Under the pieces are notes generated by a model. The model worked only from the letters and a program-made list of their open reading frames with translations, was not told the origin of the DNA and ran no database searches. Made by a program: the position numbers and the translations under genes. Of a DNA stretch of 35,980 nucleotides, positions 9,401-18,505 are shown piece by piece (within the stretch, counting starts at the first letter, position 1; the number at the start of each line of letters is the position of its first letter). Location of the stretch: NCBI GenBank assembly GCA_963204965.1, contig CAUJKA010000466.1, forward strand, positions 1-35,980. The letters run 5' to 3'. Source of the DNA: Planctomycetota bacterium (GTDB taxonomy: Bacteria > Planctomycetota > Planctomycetia > Pirellulales > Pirellulaceae).

Positions 9401-9782
9401 TCTGCTAGACTTCATCAATCAATGCACTCGAGGCGGAATGCCTGTTCAAGAGGCTCTGTTGACTTCGGGTGGTCGTAGATTGCGGCCCATTTTCTTGACC
9501 AGCGTAACGACAATTGCAGGTCTCGCGCCGATGCTGCTCGAAAAATCGTTCCAGGCTCAAGTCTTGATTCCAATGGCTAACAGTCTTGCTTTTGGTCTGT
9601 TAGCATCGACCGTGTTGGTCTTATTCATGGTTCCATTCCTCTTCAAGATCTACGCCAAGGTGGCCTTTACTGAAGCCGAGTATCGCGGAGATTGGAGCGC
9701 TGACAGTCAAAGCCCAAGCACCTCCCCGTCCTCCAGCAATCAACCCATCTCGCCTGCGATTAACATGAGCAGTACTTCCTAG
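6456..9782 (+). CDS. RND-family efflux transporter, inner-membrane pump (AcrB-like)
   Basis: This 1108-residue protein has the RND architecture: an N-terminal membrane helix (about 12-33), a large periplasmic loop, a block of helices (about 335-480), a second loop, and a C-terminal helix block (about 905-1075). TM4 carries the proton-relay pair Asp401-Asp402 in GIVVDDGIVIGENI. In the matching place of TM10 the sequence is GVVVNDSIVLLDFIN, so the lysine that pairs with the aspartates in AcrB is absent; many RND proteins outside the classical drug-efflux clade look like this, so the substrate should not be guessed as multidrug. AAGGAG lies 6 bases before ATG 6456, overlapping the adaptor stop, which suggests translational coupling. 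The Ser/Pro-rich tail after about 1080 is unusual but unlikely to matter. No outer-membrane channel gene is adjacent. Confidence 0.93.
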   Translation: MQSIIRWSVKNLSGINFLLFILVVAGIYSFFAMRRETFPEFQLEVVMVTVPYPGATPDEVESGICQKVEESVQSISGIKRITSICREGGGYTLAELQTGVDPQRALSEIRSAVDRISVFFPERSEKSTVEQITFRLPAIRVAVIGPEDNTTDGQFKLRSYAENVRERLIELPSVSQANILNAKPYQIDVEIDEDTLRKHGLTLSTIANILRRENIELPSGQLKSDGQEILLRGKNKRDVGEEIAKLPVLTQPNGVVLTVGDVGKVKDEFDDISAISEVNGQSAIVIEISRASSEDLLDISDQVTKFVADATPPRGYDLRVWGDESVDVRDRIRMLRSNGLQGGIIVFLLLAIFLDFRIAFWVAMGIPIALTGAALVLFATGQTLNMLSMFAFLMAVGIVVDDGIVIGENIHAHRLMGKGMLQAAIDGGSEVIGSVYSSVATTIVAFLPLYFVSGVMGKFIAVMPTAIVAMLLFSLAECTFALPGHLSHEHGEPRTLIQRIAAGWKHIIDLLAMPFAWVGKYAGGALDWFAQNVYPPMLRITLNYPTVPIAAGIMAIAIAVGLVRSGAVPFEFFPATDGKTIVGQVIFPDGTPESVTIEAARRMESAVRQVSERIALEEDTLKINKTPEPTNVGETRGPVRLTFLQIGSATSGGGAAAERLSGSHVGQVQVEIHDATLRNRTSDEIINMWREEAGVFPGAERVSYRSANIGPGGKPLEFKILAPREDAKALEEAVEAAKLALKQFAGVYDIQDDNAAGKIEFQFAIKESAKSLGITVTDLAETVRNTYYGAEVMRLQRGRHEVKFMVRYPVEQRRSLADFQEIRVRGSDNIERPITEVADITIARGYSEINRVNQMRSVTVTADLDTAIANADVVAKSLKASLVPDLLEKFPALRFSWEGQQKETAESFGSLAIGFLLAMACMYLLLVFEFNSYLQPLIVLAIVPFGIVGAIYGHALQGLPLTLFSMFGMVTLAGVVVNDSIVLLDFINQCTRGGMPVQEALLTSGGRRLRPIFLTSVTTIAGLAPMLLEKSFQAQVLIPMANSLAFGLLASTVLVLFMVPFLFKIYAKVAFTEAEYRGDWSADSQSPSTSPSSSNQPISPAINMSSTS

Positions 9783-9797
9783 AGTAAGTTCTTGAGG

Positions 9798-9901
9798 TTG
9801 TTGGACACGGATTTCACAGACGACACGGCTCTTGGTAATTGTGGTTCCGTGAATAGAAACTTTAGAAAAGCCGCCTCCTCCGTGTATTCCGTGTCCAACA
9901 A
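9798..9901. repeat. Long inverted repeat downstream of the efflux operon
   Basis: TTGTTGGACACGGA (9798-9811) and TCCGTGTCCAACAA (9888-9901) form a perfect 14-bp inverted repeat around 76 bases. The wording inside (TTTCACAGACGACACGG, CCTCCGTGTATTCC) resembles the CACAGAGG-type repeats at 31466-31492 and 34295-34369. It lies 15 bases after the efflux operon stop and could serve as its transcription end. Together with repeat B at 9932-10103 it accounts for most of the 330-base gap 9783-10112. Confidence 0.65.
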
Positions 9902-9931
9902 ATTTCTTCTCGTATCTGCGTGCTTTCCTTC

Positions 9932-10103
9932 AATCCCACAGGCTTGCCCTGTGGTTCGTTAGGTTTTTCGCTAAATTCCAGCAGCTTAAATTGAGCAATT
10001 TGATTTTGGATTTGCCTTAGGCAAATCCAGCGAGTGAAATGGTAAAGGCTTTTGCTCTCGGTAGTAAGAAGCCTAAGTTTCCGCAGGGTAAACCTGCGGG
10101 ATT
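9932..10103 (+). repeat. Dispersed repeat family B, copy 1
   Basis: The element starts AATCCCACAGGCTTGCCC and ends CCTGCGGGATT, so its ends are inverted. Inside it carries GTTAGG and GCCTAAG, themselves inverted, and in this copy an extra perfect hairpin TGGATTTGCC/GGCAAATCCA near 10007-10029. Related copies lie at 20387-20518 and 20865-20950. It separates the efflux operon from the convergent haem-protein gene. Confidence 0.7.
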
Positions 10104-10112
10104 CTAAAGCCC

Positions 10113-13100
10113 CTACTTCGCGGCTTCAAGTAAACTGATTACATCTGCGATCTCTTGCTCGCTAAGCAACTCGTGCATGCCGGCGGGCATGATCGATACC
10201 TCGCCGGGCCGCTGCTCTTCAATATCGGCAACCGCGACTGTCTCGATCTTGTCGGCACTGACACGAATGGAGATCTCTTTGTCATTTCGAGCAGTCACAA
10301 TGCCATTGAACACTCGACCATCCAGAGTCAACACTTGGACGGTGTCAAAGCCTTGCTCAATACGTTGGCTTGGATAGAGAATCGCTTCGAGTAGGGCTTC
10401 ACGAGTTCTCGAGCTGCCAATCTTGCTTAGCTCAGGACCGATCTTGCCACCCCGATAACCCATTTGATGACATGCGCCGCAGTTGGCTTTGCTTGAGTGA
10501 TAAAGCGTCAAGCCACGAATCGGATCGCCTTCAGGCAAGCGGTCCAGCATTGTCTTTACCGTTTTTTGAACTTGTGGGTCGGCTTGCAGCAGTCCATCGG
10601 CGACACTCTTCGCCTTACGACGAACACTATCGCTACGATCGCGATAGAGATTAATCAAGCTGCTAGTGGGAATTGCTTTAGCCGCCTTCAACTGCGCCAA
10701 CTGGTCTAGCATCGTTGTGTCCAGTCCGTCTTCGCGAAGGGAAGCTACCAGCTCAAGTGCTTGAACCAAGTCGCTCGGCGAGAACTTTGGCGATAGCTTC
10801 ATCACTTGCTCGGCAGTCTTAGCGTCAATCTTCAATCGCTTGAGGCACTTCCAAATCTCGCTGGTGGACTGCGATTTGCCAATAAAGTCAGCCAAAGCAC
10901 CTGTAAGCTCTTCGACCAATTGAGGCTCGTTGCACGCGGGTCTAGCGGGCAAGCTCACCAACAGCTGTTTCTTGACCTCAGCTCGTGACTCCTTTGCAAC
11001 TAGCGCCAAGATAAACTTCACCAAGGGAGCTTGCTCGGCAGTCGCCAGATTGGCACCTTCGATCAACCGGCCAGTTCGTAATGCATCGTCCTGTAGAGCT
11101 TTTTCGACCCATGGAAACCATACCGCTGGAATGTGTGTCCCCGTTCGCGTTCGCAGTAGCGATTCCTTCCACTTCCAGCCTGTCTCACCCGTGGCGGATG
11201 AAATCGAGTCGGCGATGAACTGTTGCCAAGCTGGTTGATCGCGCCAACCGCTGGCCAAGCGTTCAAACAGCACCGTCGGCTCTTGCTTGGAAAACTCTTC
11301 TCTCCATGATTTGCCCAGACTCGCCAGTACTTCGCGAGCCAACTCCGGGCGCTTCACCAATAGGTCCACTGCAGCGTCGACAACTTGAGGATCGTTGGCT
11401 GCTTGAGTCAACACCGTGGCGGTGAGATGTTCTTTAGATTCAAGCAGGTCTAAGGTAGTCAAAGCCAATTTGCGTTTGAGAGGATCGGCATGCGTCAAGA
11501 ACTTAGCCGTTGCTTCGGAGTTCTCAAGTTCGAACAAAGCGTAGCGCAACGAGTGATCGTAGAATCGATCGGCCTCTTCGGTAACACAACCAATCAGCAG
11601 TTCGATAGATTCAGCGTCGCCAATCTTGCCTAGAGCTTCGATAGCCACTCGCGCCGTCGCCCAATCCTTGCGCTTCGCGCTGTGCGCGATCAGTCGCTCG
11701 AGGGATTTCTTCGCTGCCGTGTAGCGGTAGAGCGACATCAGATGACAGGCAACTTGTTGCAATTGTGGTTGTGCGTTCTCTCCCTCTCGCGAGTCGATTA
11801 ACTTGGCGACCAACTGCATTCCACGTTCGCTTCCCGCTGCGCCTAAAGCCCACAGAGCGTTCGTACGGGCGTGAATCGGCAATTTGGAATCTTCGACGAT
11901 CGCACTTAGGTCAGATGTCGCCCAGTCACCTGAGTTGGCGATCTTGATCAGTGCCATCCGAGCTACCCAGGGACGGGTATCGTTAATCAGCTCGGCAGCC
12001 TGATTCGGCTTAATGTTCTCCCAGTCGACGGCCTTTTCTGAGCGATGCGATGCATAGGCTTTGTCGGTTTTCTTTAGTCGGTAGATTCCACCCGGCGCCG
12101 TGAACTGATCGACTCGCGAAGTGGGACAACACAAGTCATACCAGCCTCCCGTATCGACCACCAACAGGCTTCCATCGGCATCCTCTAACACGTCCGTTGG
12201 GTGAAAGTCGACGCGATTGCCAACAACTAGATCGATCGACTTGCTTTGAAACGTGGCCCCTTGAGGCTGCAAAGTCAAGCCGGTGACTTTTTGCAAGTTG
12301 AACAGAGCAGCGACTAAAGTTTGTCGACCATCTGGGACTAACTGATCGGATTCTAAGCAGAGCAACCCGCTAGGTGCAGCGGCGCCTAAGTGTGTCATGA
12401 TGGGCATCAGAGGTCCGGTTCTCACAACGCCTGTTAACGCCGCATGGTCTTTACCGTATGCGCCGCCATATATTGCATGAGCTACCCCATCGCGCTTGCC
12501 GTCACCCGGGTGAACCAAGAAAGTGCTGGTGAAGAATCGTTCGCCATTAGGCAGACTGGCCACTTCGACTGGATTGTCCATTCCGCCACTCATCACCGGT
12601 TCGATGCGATCCTTCTGATCCGCTGTGATGTTTGAACCCAATTCACGCCGACGATGAATGTGCGCGGCACCATCCGATAGAGTTCGTCCATTGATCATCG
12701 CGTGGTTCTGTTTTGCGAACGCGCCTTTGCACCAATAGACCCATCCGTCGCGTCCCAGATAAGGACCGTGCAAGTCGTTAGCACAACCGGTTAGAGTCTG
12801 GCCATCAAACCAGACTTGTCGACTCTCACAATAGCCATCGCTGTCGGCATCGGTCAGTTTCCAGATATGCGGCGGCGCGGTGATTAACATATCATTGCCC
12901 AAGCACAACACGCCCTCCGTGAACGGCAATTTGTCTGCAGCCAAGATGCGACGATCAAAGACTCCATCACCGTTGTCGTCAACCAACCTTACGATGCGGT
13001 GAAGCAGTTGTTCATTGTGCTTTTCGATCGGCTTAGCAACTCCCGCCGACTCAACCACGACCATTCGTCCCTGCGAGTCCCAGTCAGCTACGATTGGCCA

Positions 13101-13286
13101 CTTCACCAGCGACTCATCGGCAACCTTTTCGACCGACATCCCCGGCGCGAGCGAGAATGTTAGCTCGGCGCTCGAGCCCTTCCCTGCCTGTTGAGCATTG
13201 CTCGGACTTGGGCAGTGCGACATGCCAATAATGCTCATCGGGATAAGCCAGAGGGATGCCACGGAGCGTATCAATCGGAAAGACAT
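10113..13286 (-). CDS. Secreted dehydrogenase-like protein with HEAT-type repeats and C-terminal CxxCH haem domain
   Basis: This 1057-residue protein has the three-part layout common in Planctomycetes and Verrucomicrobia. Residues 1-31 are a Sec-type signal peptide. About 45-410 form a propeller-like dehydrogenase domain (compare TIGR02604), with DDNGDGVFDRR and DADSDGYCESR resembling calcium-binding loops and HPTDVLEDADGSLLVVDTGG near its end. About 430-900 is alpha-helical, with HEAT-like repeats (ARMALIKIANSGD, ARVAIEALGKIGDAES). About 905-1057 is a cytochrome-c-like domain (compare TIGR02603) with covalent haem motif CGACH at 936-940 and GPELSKIG after it. The likely role is periplasmic oxidation of a sugar or alcohol with electron transfer to haem; the substrate is unknown. 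It stands alone, divergent from the rhomboid gene. ATG 13286 is used because it opens the signal peptide, although no strong ribosome-binding site is seen. Confidence 0.88.
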   Translation of the reverse strand: MSFRLIRSVASLWLIPMSIIGMSHCPSPSNAQQAGKGSSAELTFSLAPGMSVEKVADESLVKWPIVADWDSQGRMVVVESAGVAKPIEKHNEQLLHRIVRLVDDNGDGVFDRRILAADKLPFTEGVLCLGNDMLITAPPHIWKLTDADSDGYCESRQVWFDGQTLTGCANDLHGPYLGRDGWVYWCKGAFAKQNHAMINGRTLSDGAAHIHRRRELGSNITADQKDRIEPVMSGGMDNPVEVASLPNGERFFTSTFLVHPGDGKRDGVAHAIYGGAYGKDHAALTGVVRTGPLMPIMTHLGAAAPSGLLCLESDQLVPDGRQTLVAALFNLQKVTGLTLQPQGATFQSKSIDLVVGNRVDFHPTDVLEDADGSLLVVDTGGWYDLCCPTSRVDQFTAPGGIYRLKKTDKAYASHRSEKAVDWENIKPNQAAELINDTRPWVARMALIKIANSGDWATSDLSAIVEDSKLPIHARTNALWALGAAGSERGMQLVAKLIDSREGENAQPQLQQVACHLMSLYRYTAAKKSLERLIAHSAKRKDWATARVAIEALGKIGDAESIELLIGCVTEEADRFYDHSLRYALFELENSEATAKFLTHADPLKRKLALTTLDLLESKEHLTATVLTQAANDPQVVDAAVDLLVKRPELAREVLASLGKSWREEFSKQEPTVLFERLASGWRDQPAWQQFIADSISSATGETGWKWKESLLRTRTGTHIPAVWFPWVEKALQDDALRTGRLIEGANLATAEQAPLVKFILALVAKESRAEVKKQLLVSLPARPACNEPQLVEELTGALADFIGKSQSTSEIWKCLKRLKIDAKTAEQVMKLSPKFSPSDLVQALELVASLREDGLDTTMLDQLAQLKAAKAIPTSSLINLYRDRSDSVRRKAKSVADGLLQADPQVQKTVKTMLDRLPEGDPIRGLTLYHSSKANCGACHQMGYRGGKIGPELSKIGSSRTREALLEAILYPSQRIEQGFDTVQVLTLDGRVFNGIVTARNDKEISIRVSADKIETVAVADIEEQRPGEVSIMPAGMHELLSEQEIADVISLLEAAK

Positions 13287-13543
13287 GATCGGCCTGGTTA
13301 GCGGGTAAGGTGGAGAGCTTTTGGAGCGGGCGGGTTGGCGAATCGTTCGGTAGAGCGAAACGCCGCTTCCATTGTAAACTACAAGTTGTGCAATGTTACG
13401 CGTTGGCTTAAGCTTCTAAGTCGACTTCCCTGCGATTCAAACTTGCTTCCTCACCAGTAGAACGAGCCCTGATCATAGCTACTCAGCCGTCCTTAACCGT
13501 TTCTTCAACTTCGCGATCCGAGCTTCAGAGATCCCTGCGTGGC

Positions 13544-14101
13544 GTGCTGGTTTTCGTCGGAATCATTTGGGCCGTCTGGCTGGTGGATTGGCTGTTCAAC
13601 TTGCAATTGGATAGCTGGGGAATTGTGCCACGTCGATTGAGCGGCTTAGCGGGTGTACTTTTTTCGCCCTTCCTACATGCAGGGTTCGGTCACCTCCTGA
13701 GCAATACAGTTCCTCTCATCGTCCTCTTAGTACTTCTGATGGCGACCAAGTCAGATCCGTGGATTCACGTTGCCGAGCTCATCGTGCTCAGCGGTGGACT
13801 ACTCTGGCTGTTCGGAAGAAATGGCAGTCAAGACGAGTTGGTCGTGCATGTCGGCGCGAGTGGATTGATCTATGCGCTCATCGCCTACTTGATCGTCGCA
13901 GGCTTTAAAGAAAAGCGAGTCGTCTCGATTGCCGTCGCCTTGCTCGTAGGCTTTCTGTACGGCGGTTCGCTGCTCTCAGGAATCTTGCCGACGCAGAAGA
14001 GCGTCTCGTGGGATGGTCACTTGGCCGGCTTGGTCGCCGGAATCATCCTGGCGATTGCCTTTACGAGCTCAAAATCTGCGGACACGAAAGAGCTATCGTG
14101 A
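13544..14101 (+). CDS. Rhomboid-family intramembrane serine protease
   Basis: This 185-residue, mostly hydrophobic protein carries the rhomboid signature. HAGFGHLLSN (45-54) is the conserved HxxxxHxxxN of helix 2. GASG at 104-107 contains the nucleophile Ser106, and His159 in SWDGHLAGLVAG is the catalytic partner. About six membrane helices can be read, so it is the minimal bacterial form without extra domains. The start is uncertain. GTG 13544 is the first standard start; the frame is open back to a TAA at 13409 without any ATG, and the upstream residues are polar (STSRSELQRSLRG), as expected for a short cytoplasmic N-terminus, so initiation upstream at CTG or ATA is possible. It would cleave membrane proteins in the inner membrane; its targets cannot be inferred. 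It is divergent from the haem protein and convergent with the TPR gene. Confidence 0.9.
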   Translation: MLVFVGIIWAVWLVDWLFNLQLDSWGIVPRRLSGLAGVLFSPFLHAGFGHLLSNTVPLIVLLVLLMATKSDPWIHVAELIVLSGGLLWLFGRNGSQDELVVHVGASGLIYALIAYLIVAGFKEKRVVSIAVALLVGFLYGGSLLSGILPTQKSVSWDGHLAGLVAGIILAIAFTSSKSADTKELS

Positions 14102-14120
14102 GACATCTAACGTTACACAG

Positions 14121-15329
14121 CTATCGTGACGCAGTACGAGTCGGCGCGGATTCGGTGATCTCTGGTTCGGGTTGCACGTAAGCTTGTCCAGTGCGATAAA
14201 TGGCCAAGCGTTGCTTGAACTCTGTGACCTGCTTTTCGTCGGCCTTCTGCTTGACTGCAAGTTGAATCGCCTCTTCTTGAAGCTTAGCCGCTTCACGATG
14301 CTTGCCGCTTGCTGCAGTTGCCGCAGCCATAGTCTCGATGGCTTCTGGAGTTCGCGAGCCAGCCAGTTCAAGTGATTTCTTTGCAGCCGATGTTGCCAGC
14401 TCGACGTTTCTCACTCGTTCATCCGGGCAAGTTGCCATGAGCCACGCTGCGTTCTGATAAGCTCGAGCATACGACTTGTCCGCCGCTACCGCTGCGCGAT
14501 AAGCCTTAGCCGCCTCTTCCCATTTTCCAACATACTGACAAGCATCACCCAAGTCGGTTTGATATGAAGCGTTGTCCGAGGCTAGCTTGGTTGCTTGATT
14601 GTAGTCCGACAAGGCGGACGCATACTGTTCCATCAAGAATCGGCAATGAGCGCGACTGTTGAAGTACTGAGCGTCTTGAGAAAGCTGAATGGCCGCTGTG
14701 TAATCTTGTTCGGCCGCTGGGTAGTTGCCTGTTTCAAAGTGCAGTTCGCCGCGATTGAATCGAGCGTTGGCGTATTGAGGGTTGAGCTGAATGGCTTGGT
14801 CGAGTTGCCCGATGGCCTTGGGGTATTCGCCCTTCATCGCCAGAGCGATGGCAAAATTGTGACGGTGTCGCCAGTTAGTGGGCGCGTATTCAACGGCTGT
14901 CGCGAAGTCATCGGCTGCTTGAGCGTCCAGGTCGGCCGCTCGTTCGGCTTGCCCATTATTTACAAGCGTTGCCGCTTGTTCGCTGCGCATTTCACCGCGA
15001 CGATTGAGCGACCAAGCTAATAGGCTGGCTGCGTAATCGCGATCTGCCTTGGATCGTTTGTTGTCACCCAACAGTTTGGCCGTAGCTTTCGCGATCGAAG
15101 TCACGTCAGCTTCGCTTTTTGCCGTTGTTGTTTGAGCATAGATGCTGAGGAGATCCTGCGAAACAGCCGCCGCTTTGTTGGGCTGTTCCTGAGCTGAGCC
15201 CATTGCTGAACTCATGGGGCCCTGAGTTCTAGGAGCTGAGCCGTTTTGATTGCGTGGGCGAAAGGTCTGAGCTTGAGCGCACAGAGGCAAGCCGTAGATG
15301 AGGGTGAGTGCAAAAAATGTACGCCACAT
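14121..15329 (-). CDS. Secreted tetratricopeptide-repeat (TPR) protein
   Basis: The 402-residue product begins with a Sec signal peptide (MWRTFFALTLIYGLPLCAQA, likely cleaved after residue 20). A low-complexity Gln/Ala/Ser linker (about 21-60) and a helical region follow. At least five TPR units span about 150-340, seen in repeats such as EYPKAIGQLDQAIQLNPQYA, NYPAAEQDYTAAIQLSQ and KWEEAAKAYRAAVAADKSYA. A Lys/Glu-rich helical tail ends the protein. TPRs bind other proteins, so it is probably a scaffold in the periplasm; the partner is unknown. ATG 15329 is preferred over a GTG 30 bases upstream because AAAGGGA lies just before it and because it opens the signal peptide. The gene stands alone and converges on the rhomboid gene. 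Confidence 0.85.
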   Translation of the reverse strand: MWRTFFALTLIYGLPLCAQAQTFRPRNQNGSAPRTQGPMSSAMGSAQEQPNKAAAVSQDLLSIYAQTTTAKSEADVTSIAKATAKLLGDNKRSKADRDYAASLLAWSLNRRGEMRSEQAATLVNNGQAERAADLDAQAADDFATAVEYAPTNWRHRHNFAIALAMKGEYPKAIGQLDQAIQLNPQYANARFNRGELHFETGNYPAAEQDYTAAIQLSQDAQYFNSRAHCRFLMEQYASALSDYNQATKLASDNASYQTDLGDACQYVGKWEEAAKAYRAAVAADKSYARAYQNAAWLMATCPDERVRNVELATSAAKKSLELAGSRTPEAIETMAAATAASGKHREAAKLQEEAIQLAVKQKADEKQVTEFKQRLAIYRTGQAYVQPEPEITESAPTRTASR

Positions 15330-15814
15330 AGAGTTCCCTTTGACTTCCAAGCAGACCACACGATCTCCAGGATGTCGTATAGCCGGAAATCAATTTCCGA
15401 GGGAAGAGCGATTTTGGCTCCTAGCAAGCAATTCCAGTGTCGCCTTCGCTCCCGCGAAAGTAGCGTGGCTGTAGCTGATCCCGCCAGAGTTCAGATCTTT
15501 GTTAACGCCCCGAGCTCCCGCAGCACGTGTAGAGCAAAAGACGACTAGCACTTAGGCTCTCTCCAGCTCCCCGCTTTCGAAGATTGGGCACGGAACGCTC
15601 GGACGACACCGCTAAAACCCTTTTTGTTCGTTTCCAATGCGATTTCGACTTGTTTCCGACGCGAGCCGTTCTCTAACGCGATTCCAGCTGGTCAAGCCGG
15701 ACTCTCTCCATTCCCCGCCTCTGCTAAAAGCTAGCCAATCCAAAAAATCCCCACAAAGTCGGCGAAATTGAGCCTCAAACGAGCATCCCAGCCCCGAAAA
15801 AATCCAAAAAGGGG

Positions 15815-15842
15815 TTGTCAGAATCGCCAGTTGGTTTAGATT
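15815..15842 (+). promoter_or_regulatory. Candidate sigma-70-type promoter of tRNA-Lys
   Basis: TTGTCA (15815-15820) and TAGATT (15837-15842) are separated by 16 bases, close to the -35/-10 consensus. Transcription would start near 15849, giving a 5' leader of about 46 bases before the tRNA. The rest of the gap 15330-15814 shows no supported gene; its one longer plus-strand frame overlaps the TPR gene antisense and has no family likeness. Confidence 0.5.
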
Positions 15843-15894
15843 TTCTGAACCTATCGGCCCTGGCCCACACGCCAGATCCGAAGGCAGAGTCTTT

Positions 15895-17239
<1,345 letters not shown>

Positions 17240-17241
17240 AC

Positions 17242-17615
17242 ATGACTAAGATCAAAACGTTTTACGATGCTCGTATGGACTACAGGAACAACAGCTACTC
17301 TCCCTCAAGCGAGAAGCCTGGGAAAGCGGTGGCTGATTGGCTAGAGCACGACCTGATTGAGATCGCCGCCTTTGAGCCGGCCTCGATCGAAGATCTGCGG
17401 TTGGCTCATGGCTTGTACTTTGTTAATGCAATGCTCGCTGGTTCTCAGCCGACAGGCTTCGGTTTGTTCACCCAGCAGCGGGTTTCACCATGCTAAATAC
17501 ACCGAGGCGGCTAAATACTGCACTTTCAACGACTTAGTGATTGCTGCACTGAAGGCGATCAAAGAGTGCCGGCTATGCCGCGTCGGAATACTGGATTTGG
17601 ACTGGCACGCTGGGA
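17242..17615 (+). pseudogene. Broken histone-deacetylase-family (acetylpolyamine aminohydrolase-like) gene
   Basis: The first frame (17242-17496) begins like planctomycete members of this zinc-dependent deacetylase family: IKTFYDARM, SYSPSSEKPGKAV, LRLAHGLYFVNAMLAG. After GFG, near 17463, the match stops and continues in the next frame over with SGFHHA and then YCTFNDLVIAALKAI and GILDLDWHAG, ending near 17615. SGFHHA is the active-site His-His region and DLDWH contains zinc-binding Asp and His. Between the two parts about 40 residues normally present are missing, so an internal deletion with a frame change is the simplest reading. Most of the C-terminal zinc-site region is also gone, so it is not functional. 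It starts 3 bases from the integrase pseudogene on the opposite strand and was probably cargo of the same element. Confidence 0.75.
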
Positions 17616-17693
17616 CGGCGAGCAGACGCTGTCTAGTGAGAAGTTTCGCCTGTGAAATGTTCAAGGTGCAGCAGGGCGGGAGCGTGTTCAAAC

Positions 17694-17972
17694 TTAATTG
17701 ACTGGACGACTCGACATTGAATGTGTTCCCTTGAATTTATCACTTCCTTGGCAGTTTTCGGAGTCTTCTCGCAATGAATGTTCCACATGATCTTGTGGAA
17801 CATGGCCCACTCGCTTACGCGGAACCCGAACCTTCCCGTGACAATGTGAACACCGGACAGTTTCTCCTTCGCCCACAGATGCAACGGGCACCTGTATCCA
17901 TCTCCATTCCTTTGCTAGCTCGACCTTGTAATGACGTCTAACATCGCAAATTGTCATGTCAGCTTTTAGCAA
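17694..17972 (-). CDS. Small Cys/His-rich protein, possible zinc-binding
   Basis: About 92 residues. The core reads VRCSHCHGKVRVPRKRVGHVPQDHVEHSLREDSENC in two parts: a CxxCxG pair (VRCSHCHG) and, about 20 residues on, HVPQDHVEH followed by a further Cys. This spacing of Cys-Cys...His-His...Cys suggests a zinc site such as a zinc ribbon or a degenerate HNH fold, but no function is established. The start is uncertain: AAAGGAGG (17979-17986) lies 6 bases before TTG 17972, which I use. ATG 17957 has no site of its own, and TTG 17978 directly abuts the Shine-Dalgarno sequence. It lies in the remnant of the tRNA-Lys element. The stretch downstream of its start (17990-18390) shows no gene I can support. 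Confidence 0.5.
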   Translation of the reverse strand: MLKADMTICDVRRHYKVELAKEWRWIQVPVASVGEGETVRCSHCHGKVRVPRKRVGHVPQDHVEHSLREDSENCQGSDKFKGTHSMSSRPVN

Positions 17973-18390
17973 CTTCAACCTCCTTTAGGACCCATGAATT
18001 CTCGAAGCACTCCGCCTGGCTGTGAACTAGACGGCAGTCGCACAGTATATCTGAAATTTCTTTAGGCTTGTTAGTTCGGCAGTGGAAAGCAACGCAAAGT
18101 GCTCATTCAGAGCATGTCTGTAGATTGGCCGCTGTATCAGAAGAATCTATTCGCGAGCTAACAAACACAAGTGTCGCTGATCGTGCCATAGAGTGGCAGG
18201 CAGGGATAACCACAAGAACTAAAGTGGACGAAGTCTGAATGTTCAGTTAGAAATCCAGTTAGCGACCCTCGATAGGATCTACCTATACTATTGCGCATTC
18301 TCAGATCAGCAGACGTCATCTCAGATAATGCTGTCATCTACTGAGGGAATGTACTGGAGACTGGGAGAAAGAGTTGGTGCACTTCAAAAC

Positions 18391-18413
18391 TGCCCGCTTG
18401 GAGTGGGCATTTC
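18391..18413. terminator. Hairpin with flanking T-runs, second terminator beyond EF-Tu
   Basis: TGCCCGC (18391-18397) pairs with GTGGGCA (18403-18409) with one G-U. TTTCTATT follows on the plus strand and GTTTTG on the minus strand, so it could work in either direction. It lies about 45 bases beyond the main EF-Tu terminator and may back it up, or close a transcript coming from the left. Confidence 0.45.
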
Positions 18414-18453
18414 TATTACTTAGCATTTCCAGAAACTAAAGCGAATTGAGAAG

Positions 18454-18493
18454 TAAAGAAACACCCACGAGTAGCTTGAGCCGCTCGCGGGTG
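18454..18493 (-). terminator. Intrinsic terminator of the EF-Tu gene
   Basis: On the minus strand CACCCGCGAG (18493-18484) pairs with CTCGTGGGTG (18471-18462), ten pairs with one G-U, followed by TTTCTTT. It starts 13 bases after the EF-Tu stop codon. Confidence 0.75.
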
Positions 18494-18505
18494 CTTGGTT
18501 TTGGG

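Noticed and set aside
11611..11853. Minus-strand frame inside the haem-protein gene
   Set aside because: It is an alternative frame of the 1057-residue protein and shows no motif.
14093..14371. 92-codon minus-strand frame overlapping the TPR gene end
   Set aside because: It overlaps the TPR coding frame and has Arg/Ser-rich noise composition.
15246..15548. 100-codon plus-strand frame upstream of the tRNA
   Set aside because: It is partly antisense to the TPR gene start and shows no family likeness.
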